From the NCBI GenBank assembly GCA_949289045.1, contig CASEMN010000001.1, positions 372,001 through 436,000 of the forward strand: a DNA stretch of 64,000 nt. Reading direction: 5' to 3'. Below the pieces are notes generated by a model. It was not told the DNA's origin and made no database searches. It saw only the letters and a list, made by a program, of their open reading frames with translations. A program made the position numbers and the translations under genes. Source of the stretch: an uncultured Oscillospiraceae bacterium (GTDB taxonomy: Bacteria; Bacillota; Clostridia; Oscillospirales; Acutalibacteraceae). Of the stretch, positions 1 through 9,170 are shown piece after piece (positions within the stretch are counted from its first letter, which is position 1; each line of letters begins with the position of its first letter).

Positions 1-2923
1 TACCGTACTCGTCGCCCTGCATAGAATGGGTATGGGTTACATTCCATGCAAGAATGTCATTCTTTATATAACCCGTTTCACCGAGAGCATACATATCCCA
101 TGCACCGACAGCCTCAACTGCATCGGAAACGATAAATGTATAATCTTTATCGCCAACTTTTACTGTATAAGGCTTATCTCCTGCGAAAGAAGCGGCTACA
201 ATATGGAGTTTCTTGGCTCCTGCAGGTATTGATACAGTATTTCCGCTGGGAATAAGAGCATTTTTCTTATCTGCGGGACCAAACTTAAATACTACACCAC
301 CACATTCAACAGTTTCAGGGAACATTTCTCTAGGAAGAGACTCTTTGTTGGGAAGTGCTCCGGGGATAAAGTTGTCGTTCTCAAGAGTTACACATGCGTT
401 GTATTCCAGTTCTACCGGCTGCTGAGTAACAGGAGCTGCAGCTTTCTTAGCTTTTTTAAGAGTAAGAGCAAAAGTCTTAACTTCAAAGGGCTTAAGGTCA
501 AACTTGATTTTGCCTGCCGTAACCTTAACGTTTTCAATTACATCTTCACTTGCATAAACAGATTTAGCCAGTCTTATTCCGTCGGCAAGAGTAAGCTCGA
601 CACCTGTCTGGGCTTTTCCTGTAAGCTCGTTGACTCTTACAATAACTTCATCGGAATTCTGTGCCTTTTTAATGCAGCGAATTGCAGCATCGCCTTTAAT
701 CTGAGCAAAAGAATAACTGGTTCCATAAACACCTGCATGAATATCAGTTTCAAAAGTATTCATCGGCTGGTTAAAGTAAGCGGCATTAAGCTGTGTTCCG
801 AGAACACTCTCGCCTTCATGTGAATAAACCGCAAAGCCATAACGGTTAAGGCCAAGATCCAAAGTGTTCTGTGAACTGTTAGGAAGATAAGCAGAACGAG
901 GAGTATGGATACCTGTAAGACGAAGTGTATTGCTCTCAGGCTTATCCCATCCATAACGAGAATCACTGAATACGGAAACGCCGTATTCTCCGCCAATATC
1001 GGTAATATCAGCCCACATCTGAGCGGGAACCTCATAAAGCTTTTTAGTATTATTGTTTCTGCTTATGTATCCGAGGCCTAAATCATACTTTGCTTTTGGA
1101 TTTTCGGCAGTAAAAGTAAAGTTGGTCTTAAGAAGCTTTCTCATGCTGCGCCAATCAATTTCATTAAAGAAATCAACATATTCGCCGTTAGCTGAAAGAG
1201 ACACTACCTGACGGAAAATAGATTCTCCGTAACGCTTTACAGTTTCAATTGCAACTCTTGCAGGACCGTCTTCCTTAATTCTGATGCTCTGAAGCTTCGG
1301 AACAGCAGTATGTTTTGCCATAACTTCATCGTAACAAAGCTCCCATGCTGGATAAACGCCGCTTCCGTTGTAATTAAAAATACGCATTTCAATAGGTTCT
1401 TCAAGAAGCTGCTTATTAAGCTTTTTATCAACAATGCTGCAAACATCGCCGTTATCATTAAGAGCGACTACAAATTTATCGTTTTCAAGTCTTCTTTCGT
1501 TTATGCGAAGGCCTGTAAAAATACCGCATGCCTTTGTACTTTCACGTACATCGTATACACGGTATCCCACTGAGGGAACCTCAGCAACGAAAGCAATTCT
1601 GTACATATTGCCTTTTTTGTAAACGATCTGAGAGGGAACTTCTTTGCCCTTATCATCATATACAGCAATGAAAACAGGACTGTTGTCAAATCGAAGTTCT
1701 GCAACTACTGTATCTTTTCTCACACCCTGAACAGGATTATTTACTACAACAGCTTTGCCCTTGACAAAAGAAGTATCAAGACGTGAAGCAACCTCGCCTA
1801 CTGCGCTTCTGTATTCCTCTGAAAATTCATTGAGAGAAAGCACATAGTCGTTCCAGTTACGCTTATAGCACTCCATAAGAGATGTGCCGGTTATATCATC
1901 ATGGAACTGATGAGAAATAACTCTCTTCCATGCTTTTTCAAGTTTAGCCTGTGGATAAGCATATCCGTTCATCCAAACAGCTGCGCTGGCACTTCTCTCA
2001 GCTGCATCTGCAAGCTGTTCAGCACGTCTGTTAAAACGTTTTCCTGCTGTTCTTGAAGTATAGGAACCTACGCCGTGATTCTGAGAAACAAGCTCAGTTT
2101 TCCAAACAGGAAGCTTACTCTTCTGTTCATCGGTAAGCTCAGCGTCCATATCTTTAAATATCTGATCGGCAGGTGCGCTTAAAACATCCCATTCACTTGA
2201 GGCGTTTTCCTTGATTTCCCTGCAAACAGTTGCAACTGACTCCTCTTTGGGAGCGCCGCCTCTATCGCCTACGCCGTGATAAATAAAAGTATACGGAAGA
2301 TCATAATCAGTTATATTTTTCGGAAGCTTTTCGAGAACACCATTGTTCTTTTTAACTTCGCTGAGAACAGAACAATAGCTGCGTGCGTCAAGAGAAGCAT
2401 AAATTGAATTTCCGTCGACACCCTGCCATTTTCCTAAATCAAAAGGAATACCGAAAGCGGAGCTCCAGGGAAGCTTCTGAGTAGAAAATCCCATAAGGTT
2501 AGCATGGTGAGCTATTGAAGGAAGAGCCCAGCCGAAGCCAAAGCAGTCCGGAAGATAAATATCTTTGCTTTCTTTGCCAAATGTTTTGCGAAAATAATCG
2601 TTTCCGTAAAGTATATTTCTGAAAAGTGCCTCCGGTGAAGGAACGTTAACATCACCGTTTTCATAGGAGCTGCCGCATACATTCCATCTGCCTTGAGCTA
2701 CATAATCTTTCAGCTTTTCGAAAAGCTCAGGATAATATTCCTCCATAAGCTCGTAGCGATAACTACCTTCAAAATTGAACTTATAGTCCGGATATTTCTC
2801 AAAAAGATAAAAATTGTCTTTAAGAGTTTTGGGGATATATTCCCTTAAAGTTGTTTCAAAATTCCAACACCATGTGGTGTCAAGGTGAGCAGTACCCACC
2901 GTATAAATTTTTGGTTTCTGCAT
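1..2923 (-). CDS. Alpha-mannosidase, glycoside hydrolase family 38 (partial, 3' end beyond the window)
   Basis: This enzyme hydrolyses terminal alpha-mannosyl residues, probably in the cytoplasm because no signal peptide is visible. The frame is open from the ATG at 2923 to the window edge (974 codons), so the C-terminus is missing. GH38 landmarks are present: the N-terminal zinc pair H13/D15 in TAHLD, the nucleophile D126 in PDCFGF, and the zinc-ligand motif HQFHDD (H338, H341). After about residue 800 a linker rich in A/P/Q leads to a beta-rich module of unknown role. AGGAGG lies 7 bases before the ATG. It is transcribed separately from tcdA, whose terminator lies upstream. Substrate specificity (N-glycan remnants or mannosylated sugars) cannot be read from sequence. 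Confidence 0.93.
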   Translation of the reverse strand, partial: MQKPKIYTVGTAHLDTTWCWNFETTLREYIPKTLKDNFYLFEKYPDYKFNFEGSYRYELMEEYYPELFEKLKDYVAQGRWNVCGSSYENGDVNVPSPEALFRNILYGNDYFRKTFGKESKDIYLPDCFGFGWALPSIAHHANLMGFSTQKLPWSSAFGIPFDLGKWQGVDGNSIYASLDARSYCSVLSEVKKNNGVLEKLPKNITDYDLPYTFIYHGVGDRGGAPKEESVATVCREIKENASSEWDVLSAPADQIFKDMDAELTDEQKSKLPVWKTELVSQNHGVGSYTSRTAGKRFNRRAEQLADAAERSASAAVWMNGYAYPQAKLEKAWKRVISHQFHDDITGTSLMECYKRNWNDYVLSLNEFSEEYRSAVGEVASRLDTSFVKGKAVVVNNPVQGVRKDTVVAELRFDNSPVFIAVYDDKGKEVPSQIVYKKGNMYRIAFVAEVPSVGYRVYDVRESTKACGIFTGLRINERRLENDKFVVALNDNGDVCSIVDKKLNKQLLEEPIEMRIFNYNGSGVYPAWELCYDEVMAKHTAVPKLQSIRIKEDGPARVAIETVKRYGESIFRQVVSLSANGEYVDFFNEIDWRSMRKLLKTNFTFTAENPKAKYDLGLGYISRNNNTKKLYEVPAQMWADITDIGGEYGVSVFSDSRYGWDKPESNTLRLTGIHTPRSAYLPNSSQNTLDLGLNRYGFAVYSHEGESVLGTQLNAAYFNQPMNTFETDIHAGVYGTSYSFAQIKGDAAIRCIKKAQNSDEVIVRVNELTGKAQTGVELTLADGIRLAKSVYASEDVIENVKVTAGKIKFDLKPFEVKTFALTLKKAKKAAAPVTQQPVELEYNACVTLENDNFIPGALPNKESLPREMFPETVECGGVVFKFGPADKKNALIPSGNTVSIPAGAKKLHIVAASFAGDKPYTVKVGDKDYTFIVSDAVEAVGAWDMYALGETGYIKNDILAWNVTHTHSMQGDEYG

Positions 2924-2989
2924 TTTTACGCCTCCTAACTGATTTTATACCTAAATGATTTTTTTAATCTAATAAAATCAATTGTATGG

Positions 2990-3012
2990 ATTATATCACA
3001 TTTGGAAAATGT
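2990..3012 (-). promoter_or_regulatory. Extended -10 promoter and inverted repeat upstream of the mannosidase
   Basis: On the minus strand TGATATAAT (extended -10; hexamer at 2990-2995) lies about 65 bases before the mannosidase ATG. An inverted repeat, ACATTT-3 nt-AAATGT at 2998-3012, sits in the spacer where a repressor could act. No good -35 is seen. Confidence 0.45.
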
Positions 3013-3044
3013 TTTCATTATCTAACCTGAGAAAAAATGCACAA

Positions 3045-3074
3045 AAAGCGGTTGCATTTTTTTACAACCGCTTT
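3045..3074 (-). terminator. Rho-independent terminator after tcdA
   Basis: A perfect 10-bp stem (AAAGCGGTTG with CAACCGCTTT) has a 10-nt loop. On the minus strand it is followed by a T tract just past the tcdA stop codon. Confidence 0.85.
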
Positions 3075-3088
3075 AATATAACAATTTG

Positions 3089-3799
3089 TTATTCAATTTG
3101 ACAAATATCTTTCACAACTTCTGCCGCCAGCAAAAAACCGGCAACAGGAGGAGTAAAAGAAATACTTGCAGGAACACGTGGATTTTGTAAATTTAACTTT
3201 GGCTGTTCTTTAGAATAAACTACCTTCAGCTTTTTGACGCCTCGATTTTTAAGCTCTCTTCTCATAACACGGCAGAGAGGACAAACGCTTGTTTTGTAAA
3301 TATCCGAAATTTCAAAAAGCTCCGGGTGCAATTTATTTCCTGTTCCCATGCATGAAATAAGAGGAATGCTTCTTATTTGACATTCCAGCGCTATATCTAT
3401 TTTAGCGCTGACTGTATCAATTGCATCAACTACATATGTACAGTCATCAGTAAAAAATTTATCGCCGTCTCCTGCATTGTAAAAAGCTGCAATAGTTTCC
3501 GTTTTACAGTAGGGATTGATATCTCGAATACGTTCAGCCGCTACTTCAACTTTCTTAATACCTAACGTTGAATGAAGAGCATAAAGCTGACGATTTATAT
3601 TTGTAATATCAACATCATCGCTATCCACCAAAATAAGTCTACCTATTCCTGCTCTCGCCAAAGCCTCAGCGGCATAGGAACCTACACCGCCGAGACCGAA
3701 AATCATTACTGTACTTTCATTGAGTTTCTCTAAATTTTCTTCACCGATTAGAGAAATTTCTCTTGAAAATTGTTCTTTTGTCAACCCGTTATCAACCAT
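3089..3799 (-). CDS. tcdA: tRNA threonylcarbamoyladenosine dehydratase
   Basis: TcdA is an E1/ThiF-fold enzyme that uses ATP to cyclise t6A37 of ANN-decoding tRNAs to the hydantoin form (ct6A). Visible features are the nucleotide-binding GLGGVGS loop near residue 35, then LVDSDDVDITNINRQ typical of the fold, and a CPLC pair later in the protein that may bind zinc. The start is taken as the ATG at 3799 (about 236 aa, normal for the family), which overlaps the end of the DHHW gene by 8 bases. An in-frame start further up would add 20 atypical residues lying inside that gene. Translational coupling to the surface-modification genes is probably incidental. Confidence 0.9.
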   Translation of the reverse strand: MVDNGLTKEQFSREISLIGEENLEKLNESTVMIFGLGGVGSYAAEALARAGIGRLILVDSDDVDITNINRQLYALHSTLGIKKVEVAAERIRDINPYCKTETIAAFYNAGDGDKFFTDDCTYVVDAIDTVSAKIDIALECQIRSIPLISCMGTGNKLHPELFEISDIYKTSVCPLCRVMRRELKNRGVKKLKVVYSKEQPKLNLQNPRVPASISFTPPVAGFLLAAEVVKDICQIE

Positions 3800-5282
3800 T
3801 ATAACCAACCATCTTTTTAAGTGAATCCATATAGCCCTTATTATACGGTGCAAAAACATAGTTAATCATAAGGACATCCTGAATACCGTGTTCCTTTACA
3901 AACGACGGAAGATCCATATCGATCTTTCTCGGATCTGTTACATAGATTTCCTCATAATTTTCAATAAGGAAGGGAACAAAAGCATTGCCGTAAGATTCCT
4001 TTACAACCATAATCTTTTTACCGTTTTTATTTCCGGTGGTAATTTTTGCAATAGGTGTATCACCTTGAATAAATGCAAGATATTTATTTGAATTTTCAAC
4101 CTCAGTTCTTACAATAGACAACGGAATCTGGTTTGTCATTGCAGCATCATAAGAATAAACTCCGGTTGCCTGGGTCTGCGGAAGGAAATACTCAACGTAA
4201 TCAGGATTTTCTTTAAGCATTTCACTCTGAGTAAATCCGTAATAGCTTCCAACAAAACCTTCGATTTTTCCGCTCTGATAGCTGGATAACGGTTTTGGTG
4301 TTAATCCGGCAACTTCAGCAAAAGCTGTGTATCCATAATATGCGCCTCTTGCTGTCCAATGATGGTCGGTGCGGAAATAAATATATTCATCTGTATGAGA
4401 CTGTATCTTGCTGTAAGCATCAACGGTTTTTATATTGCTGTTCAAAGCATCATACGCCATGGAAATACCCTTTTTCTCGGATTTATTTCCGGTATGATAT
4501 TTTTCAGCACTGTAAAATTCAAGAGAAGTTGGAGCAAGCAGAACATAAACCTGAGAATTGGGAACCTTTGAAGCAAAGGAATTGATAACTGCGGAATAAT
4601 CCTTCATACGTGAATCGGCAGTATAAAGTTCCATTGCAGATTTTCTTGTATGATCAAGAATGATATAACCACTCTGCTGATACTCATGGTCTTCAGCATT
4701 ATCCTGGGGCTTTGTCTCAGAGGCATCTGTACTGGGCTCAGTATTTTCCTGAGGTGGCATTGATATATCCGCTTCGCCGCCCAGCTGGTCGCTTCCGTTA
4801 GGCTTTTGAACTATTGAAATTCCATCTCCACTCTGATTTTGAGTGAAAGGTGTTGTTATTTTTTTATTTACACTAAGGAAAAAGTCGCGGAACGGAAAAG
4901 TATCTGAATAATACTCTTCAAAATCTTTAGTGTAAGTTCCGCTGAACAGCGCCTGAAAACTAAATTCCGGTTTGGTTTTTAAGTTTCTCTTTTCTGTTTC
5001 AGAAACTGTAGCATCGGTATCCATAGCGCTGTATAATCCCAAAAACAGAATTGGCAGTATAAATAGCGCTATAGCCAAAGATGCAACGGCTTTATTTTTA
5101 TAAAAAAGATGAACAATCGAATCCGCATAATTGTTTCCCTTCGTAGTAGATAGTTTGTTCTTCTTTCTGTGGGAAACATTCAGCCTTTTATTTTTGTTTT
5201 CTTCCGCCAATATCTTTGTATAAGGGGAAGGATTTCTTAAATTACGTGTGTCAAATTCGTTCATATTATCTTTTTTTCTCAT
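3792..5282 (-). CDS. DHHW-motif membrane protein, partner of the MBOAT O-acyltransferase
   Basis: This 496-aa protein belongs to the DHHW/AlgX-like group thought to transfer acyl (usually acetyl) groups to extracellular polysaccharide. It has about 60 basic cytoplasmic residues, one membrane segment at about 65-85 and a long extracellular part. The name-giving DHHW lies at 306-309 within FRTDHHWTARGAY. A Ser/Thr/Asp-rich linker spans about 150-200. GGGAGG is well placed before the ATG. It follows the MBOAT gene by 17 bases, the usual pairing in Firmicutes exopolysaccharide O-acetylation. The polymer modified is unknown and no glycosyltransferases are nearby. Confidence 0.85.
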   Translation of the reverse strand: MRKKDNMNEFDTRNLRNPSPYTKILAEENKNKRLNVSHRKKNKLSTTKGNNYADSIVHLFYKNKAVASLAIALFILPILFLGLYSAMDTDATVSETEKRNLKTKPEFSFQALFSGTYTKDFEEYYSDTFPFRDFFLSVNKKITTPFTQNQSGDGISIVQKPNGSDQLGGEADISMPPQENTEPSTDASETKPQDNAEDHEYQQSGYIILDHTRKSAMELYTADSRMKDYSAVINSFASKVPNSQVYVLLAPTSLEFYSAEKYHTGNKSEKKGISMAYDALNSNIKTVDAYSKIQSHTDEYIYFRTDHHWTARGAYYGYTAFAEVAGLTPKPLSSYQSGKIEGFVGSYYGFTQSEMLKENPDYVEYFLPQTQATGVYSYDAAMTNQIPLSIVRTEVENSNKYLAFIQGDTPIAKITTGNKNGKKIMVVKESYGNAFVPFLIENYEEIYVTDPRKIDMDLPSFVKEHGIQDVLMINYVFAPYNKGYMDSLKKMVGYNG

Positions 5283-5299
5283 TTTTCAATCCTCCCTCT

Positions 5300-6715
5300 T
5301 TAGAATCTGAAATAAAGGAACGGATTATAGCTGCTGCCTACAAGGGCTGCTGTGCATATAAACAACATTACAACATTATATGCGACTGTTACAAGACCCA
5401 CAGCAGTATTTGCAGCCTTTCCTTTTTGCGCTGCATGTGCCAGTAATTTTTTAACCAATACAGAAACAGGAATACAGGCAATAACAAGAACGACAATCAA
5501 AAGTAGATTATTTTTAAGCAAAAGCGTATCCGTTGAAAGTATAAATGGCTGACCACTCAGACCAAACATAAGTTTCAGCATATGACCAAGTCTTGACATA
5601 TCGTCGAAATAGAAGAAAACCCAGCCTACCAAAATAATTAATATGGAATATAAATGGCCAAATATCGACGGCAGTCTGTCAAGCACCTTATGGAAAAACA
5701 GTTTTTCAAACATTAGGAATACAAAATAATAAAGTCCCCAAAGTATGAAGTTCCAGCTCGCGCCATGCCAAAAACCGGTTAGAAACCAAACAATAAACAT
5801 GTTTCTGACAAAATGACTTCTGTTTCCTCCGAGAGGTATATAGAGATAATCGCGGAAAAAAGAACTCAAAGTAATATGCCATCTTCTCCAGAATTCGGTT
5901 ATGGATTTTGAAATATACGGGAAATTGAAGTTTTCAACATATGTGAAACCAAACATCTTTCCAAGACCGATAGCCATATCCGAATATCCGGAAAAGTCAA
6001 AGTAAATCTGCATTGCATAGAAGAATATGCCCGTCCAAGCCCCTACAACTGAAAGTCCAGACAAATCGCTGCCTATAAGGTTTGTAGTTATTTCACCGGC
6101 AAGGTTTGCTAAAAGCACCTTTTTTCCGAGACCTGCTGCAAACCTTGTTATGCCGGCTGAAAATCCCTGTAAAGTTGTTCTTCTGTTATCAATTTGCTCG
6201 TCAATATCAGCATATCTTAAAATCGGTCCGGCAATAAGCTGCGGGAACAACGAAACAAACAACAGAAAGTTTGCAAAAGAATGCTGAACTTTTACTTTAT
6301 CTCTATACACATCTACAGTATAAGAGATTGTCTGGAAGGTATAAAATGAAATACCTATGGGAAGATTGAAACTCGGCACCGGAATACCTGTTCCTAAAAG
6401 CGCATTGATATTCTCAACGAAAAATCCGGAATATTTAAATACACCCAGCATAGAAAGATTAATCACAAGTGATGCAGCCAGTGCAGCCTTCGCCTGCCAC
6501 TGATTTCTATGCTTTTCAATTATCAGTCCGTTGATATAGTCAACCATCGCACTGAAAATCAGAAGTGTAACCCATACCGGTTCTCCCCAGGCATAAAAAA
6601 GCAGCGACATAATAAGCAAAATAATATTTTTCGCTTTCATGCCGCGCATAAGGAAATACAGCCCTAAACAGATAGGCAAAAAAATGTAGATGAAATTAAG
6701 ACTTGAAAAAACCAC
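5300..6715 (-). CDS. MBOAT-family O-acyltransferase (AlgI-like)
   Basis: This 471-aa polytopic membrane protein of the AlgI/DltB branch moves acyl groups across the membrane for polysaccharide O-acylation. Family hallmarks are WRRWH at 276-280 with the following FFRDYLYIPLGGNR, and the catalytic histidine H317 in WHGASW. The start is a GTG at 6715 preceded by AGGGAG; the next in-frame ATG would delete the first membrane helix. It is followed immediately by the DHHW gene, forming a two-gene acylation unit. Confidence 0.92.
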   Translation of the reverse strand: MVFSSLNFIYIFLPICLGLYFLMRGMKAKNIILLIMSLLFYAWGEPVWVTLLIFSAMVDYINGLIIEKHRNQWQAKAALAASLVINLSMLGVFKYSGFFVENINALLGTGIPVPSFNLPIGISFYTFQTISYTVDVYRDKVKVQHSFANFLLFVSLFPQLIAGPILRYADIDEQIDNRRTTLQGFSAGITRFAAGLGKKVLLANLAGEITTNLIGSDLSGLSVVGAWTGIFFYAMQIYFDFSGYSDMAIGLGKMFGFTYVENFNFPYISKSITEFWRRWHITLSSFFRDYLYIPLGGNRSHFVRNMFIVWFLTGFWHGASWNFILWGLYYFVFLMFEKLFFHKVLDRLPSIFGHLYSILIILVGWVFFYFDDMSRLGHMLKLMFGLSGQPFILSTDTLLLKNNLLLIVVLVIACIPVSVLVKKLLAHAAQKGKAANTAVGLVTVAYNVVMLFICTAALVGSSYNPFLYFRF

Positions 6716-6729
6716 CTGTACTCTCTCCC

Positions 6730-7140
6730 TTACACAGTTATGAAACTACGAATGGATTCAAATGTCTTTTCTCCGATTCCATTAACATTTGTAATTTCTT
6801 CAATAGATGAAAAACCGCCATTTAACGTGCGGTATTCAATTATTGCCTGAGCTTTTACCGGACCTATACCATTAAGAGAAAGGAGATCTTCATAACTACA
6901 GGTGTTTATATTTATTAAATAAATACCGTTAGTTTCACTGACGGTATTTAATTCTGAAGAAACAACATTGCTCGTAAAGCTATCTTCTGTAGACGCAAAA
7001 ACATAAGCCGATGAAGAAACCTCAAAATTTTCTATCGGCAAAAGAAGCGGCACAGAAAATGTTCTATACAAAATCAGAGCAGCAATGAGAAGAAAAGAAG
7101 CGGCTAATATAAAGTATTTAGCTCTTCCCTCTTCTTCCAT
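6730..7140 (-). CDS. ComEA-like helix-hairpin-helix DNA-binding membrane protein
   Basis: A small protein (137 aa from the ATG at 7140) has an N-terminal membrane anchor at about residues 8-27. Its C-terminal domain carries two helix-hairpin-helix motifs (LLSLNGIGPVKAQAI and ITNVNGIGEKTFESI). This is the architecture of ComEA, the surface DNA receptor of competence. No comEC or comEB is adjacent, so a role in DNA uptake is inferred only. Upstream in-frame ATGs at 7185 and 7158 have no better ribosome site, so the start is uncertain. It lies between sigE and the acyltransferase genes. Confidence 0.8.
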   Translation of the reverse strand: MEEEGRAKYFILAASFLLIAALILYRTFSVPLLLPIENFEVSSSAYVFASTEDSFTSNVVSSELNTVSETNGIYLININTCSYEDLLSLNGIGPVKAQAIIEYRTLNGGFSSIEEITNVNGIGEKTFESIRSFITV

Positions 7141-7214
7141 GCAAACACATCCATTCATGTTCTTTATCGATAAAAATTTTATCACATGCAGGCTGGGCTT
7201 TCAATAACAATTCG

Positions 7215-7239
7215 GTTACAATTTGTTGCAAATTGTAAC
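7215..7239. repeat. Perfect inverted repeat between sigE and the comEA-like gene
   Basis: GTTACAATTTG and its exact complement are separated by 3 nt. There is no clear T run on the minus strand, so it could be a weak terminator for sigE or a protein-binding site. Confidence 0.5.
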
Positions 7240-7255
7240 AATAGTATTACCATTT

Positions 7256-7975
7256 TCAGCACACTTTTTCCAATTCTTTTTTCAATCTTTGAATTATTTT
7301 TTTTTCAAGTCTGGAAATATAGCTTTGTGATATTCCCAGTATATCTGCTACCTCCTTTTGGGTATGCTCCTTTTCGCCTCCTATTCCAAATCTCATTTTC
7401 ATAATAACCTTTTCTCTGCCATTTAATTTTTCCAAAGTGGCAGTAAGCAGATTTTTCTCATCTTCCAGTTCAATATCTCTGTTTACTATATCAGGATCAC
7501 TTCCCAAAACATCTGACAGCAAAAGTTCATTCCCGTCCCAATCAGTATTCAGAGGTTCATCAATAGAAACTTCGCTCTTCATACCGTTTATTTTTCTCAG
7601 GTACATAAGTATTTCGTTTTCAATACATCTGGAAGCATAGGTAGCAAGTTTTATATTTCTTGACGGACAAAATGTATTTACAGCTTTTATAAGTCCTATT
7701 GTACCGATCGAAACCAGATCTTCAACTCCAACGCCTGAATTCTCAAATTTTTTAGCTATGTAAACTACAAGCCTTAAATTGTGAACTATTAAAGGTTCTC
7801 TTGCACTCTCGTCTCCTTCTTCAATTCTTCTCATAATATCAGACTCTTCCTGCTTTGAAAGTGGAGGCGGCAGATTTTCAGGTCCGTTTACATAAAATAT
7901 ATCTTCGTAAAACAGTTTAGTTTTTATAACTGTCATCAGTTGAGAAAATCTTTCAAAAATCAAATTACGTTTCAT
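7256..7975 (-). CDS. sigE: RNA polymerase sporulation sigma factor, sigma-E
   Basis: This is the early mother-cell sigma factor, made as an inactive pro-protein. At 239 aa it equals the Bacillus subtilis SigE length from memory. It has an N-terminal pro-region, sigma region 2 ([30 protein letters not shown]) and region 4 with a helix-turn-helix ([22 protein letters not shown]). The start is the ATG at 7975, 7 bases after AAGGAG; an upstream in-frame GTG at 7993 overlaps that ribosome site. It directly follows spoIIGA, whose product is the protease that matures it. Confidence 0.96.
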   Translation of the reverse strand: MKRNLIFERFSQLMTVIKTKLFYEDIFYVNGPENLPPPLSKQEESDIMRRIEEGDESAREPLIVHNLRLVVYIAKKFENSGVGVEDLVSIGTIGLIKAVNTFCPSRNIKLATYASRCIENEILMYLRKINGMKSEVSIDEPLNTDWDGNELLLSDVLGSDPDIVNRDIELEDEKNLLTATLEKLNGREKVIMKMRFGIGGEKEHTQKEVADILGISQSYISRLEKKIIQRLKKELEKVC

Positions 7976-7995
7976 AATCATTCTCCTTTTCACTG

Positions 7996-8880
7996 TTACA
8001 TTTCTTTTGATTCAAAAATTTTCGGATTTAATAAAACATCACAGTCAAGTGAATCAAAATTTCTAATGCCGATCGCAACATAAACTTCATTGGTTTTACA
8101 CACTAACTTATGATCTTTTTCAATTGTTACAAAATCCGGCTTGAAAGCTTTTAGTATACCTTGTTCTTTAATTGTTCCAAAAGGTATAATTCTTACTCGG
8201 TTTTTCAGTCGTCCTTCATTTTCTGAAACGGCAGTTTTTTCTTGCAGATATGTAATTTCAGAAGCAAAAAACAATTTTTCAACGAACTTTTTATTTGCTA
8301 TAATCACAGGGAAGCCTGAAAAACAATCTGTAAGCGAATTTCCAGTATCAAGGTATCCGCTTCCTACAACCGACAGAGTATCGAAGACGATTGTAACTGT
8401 ATATTTCACTTCTGAAGACGATCGTCTTGCTACAATTCTTGAGATCGTGATAACAAATCCATAACAAACCACTGTAGAAACAATCAATACCGGAACACTT
8501 ATATCAAAATATACAACATTATTATTTATTACCATTCCTCCTGGCTTAAAGGCCATCCACAGCGCCATCATGCTTCCGGCAAAAATAAAATTCGCCGCAA
8601 TAAAGGCGAAAAACAACTTTACAAACTTTTTAAAATTTTTCATTCCAAAAGATATGTATACAATTGCCAAGGCAGTGGTTAATTTAAAAGCAATCCCACC
8701 GAAAAAGTTCATTTCAGGTAAAAAAATTACAAGAGAAGCTGCGGAGCCTGCGGTCGCTCCCAGAAAAAGTCTTAATCTCTTTGTTTGCGTTTTTAGTAGC
8801 TTCGTACATGACAAAAGAAGGAAATAATTGACAAGCAGATTAGTGGTAAGCAATATATCAACATATACAACCTGTTTCAC
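7996..8880 (-). CDS. spoIIGA: Sigma-E processing peptidase SpoIIGA
   Basis: A membrane-bound aspartic protease that cleaves pro-sigma-E. Five hydrophobic helices fill the first ~150 residues. The soluble C-terminal domain has the active-site motif DTGN with D178 in [11 protein letters not shown]. The start is a GTG at 8880 with GGGGAG 7 bases upstream, giving 294 aa. An upstream in-frame ATG would add 16 residues without a ribosome site. It is co-transcribed with sigE. A sigG gene, commonly third in this cluster, is not present. Confidence 0.94.
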   Translation of the reverse strand: MKQVVYVDILLTTNLLVNYFLLLSCTKLLKTQTKRLRLFLGATAGSAASLVIFLPEMNFFGGIAFKLTTALAIVYISFGMKNFKKFVKLFFAFIAANFIFAGSMMALWMAFKPGGMVINNNVVYFDISVPVLIVSTVVCYGFVITISRIVARRSSSEVKYTVTIVFDTLSVVGSGYLDTGNSLTDCFSGFPVIIANKKFVEKLFFASEITYLQEKTAVSENEGRLKNRVRIIPFGTIKEQGILKAFKPDFVTIEKDHKLVCKTNEVYVAIGIRNFDSLDCDVLLNPKIFESKEM

Positions 8881-8904
8881 TGTATCACTCCCCTGACAAT
8901 CATT

Positions 8905-8940
8905 ATTATAGTTGTGTCCATGCAACAAATTTGTCGATAA
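8905..8940 (-). promoter_or_regulatory. spoIIGA-sigE promoter with a Spo0A-like box
   Basis: On the minus strand a TATAAT -10 (8905-8910) is separated by 21 bp from TCGACA (8932-8937). TTTGTCGATAA on the plus strand (8930-8940) matches the 0A box and overlaps this -35. The B. subtilis spoIIG promoter also has overlong spacing and 0A boxes at the -35, so Spo0A~P activation is a reasonable inference. Confidence 0.55.
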
Positions 8941-8986
8941 GGGGAAATGATTTTCTCTTATTTTTTCAACTTTTTAAAATTAACTA

Positions 8987-9015
8987 TTGATTTTAGCGTA
9001 AAACTATGATATTAT
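8987..9015 (+). promoter_or_regulatory. Promoter of tRNA-Ala
   Basis: TTGATT (8987-8992), a 17-bp spacer and TATTAT (9010-9015) lie 15 bases before the tRNA 5' end. Confidence 0.6.
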
Positions 9016-9029
9016 TATCTGCGTCGTAT

Positions 9030-9105
9030 GGGGCATTAGCTCAGCTGGGAGAGCGCTACACTGGCAGTGTAGAGGTCAGCGGTTCGATCCCGCTATGCTC
9101 CACCA
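9030..9105 (+). tRNA. tRNA-Ala (anticodon GGC), CCA encoded
   Basis: A full cloverleaf is seen. The acceptor stem pairs GGGGCAT with ATGCTCC (one G-T). The D arm contains AGCTCAGCTGGGAGAGC. The anticodon stem CTACA/TGTAG carries loop CTGGCAG, giving anticodon GGC, and the T arm has GGTTCGATCC. The discriminator A is followed by a genomically encoded CCA. It is a single tRNA gene with its own promoter and terminator. Confidence 0.97.
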
Positions 9106-9106
9106 T

Positions 9107-9144
9107 AAAAATAACCTGTCACCAAAAAGTGACAGGTTATTTTT
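9107..9144. terminator. Bidirectional Rho-independent terminator between tRNA-Ala and the DUF1801 gene
   Basis: A 16-bp perfect stem (AAAAATAACCTGTCAC / GTGACAGGTTATTTTT) has a 6-nt loop. T tracts lie on both strands, so it serves the tRNA and the convergent gene. Confidence 0.9.
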
Positions 9145-9170
9145 ATTTTTTCAGATCTGTAAAGATAATA

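Noticed and set aside
1-2923. Several short ORFs on both strands across the left 2.9 kb
   Set aside because: They are shadows of the single long mannosidase frame, which runs off the window edge and contains all the GH38 motifs.
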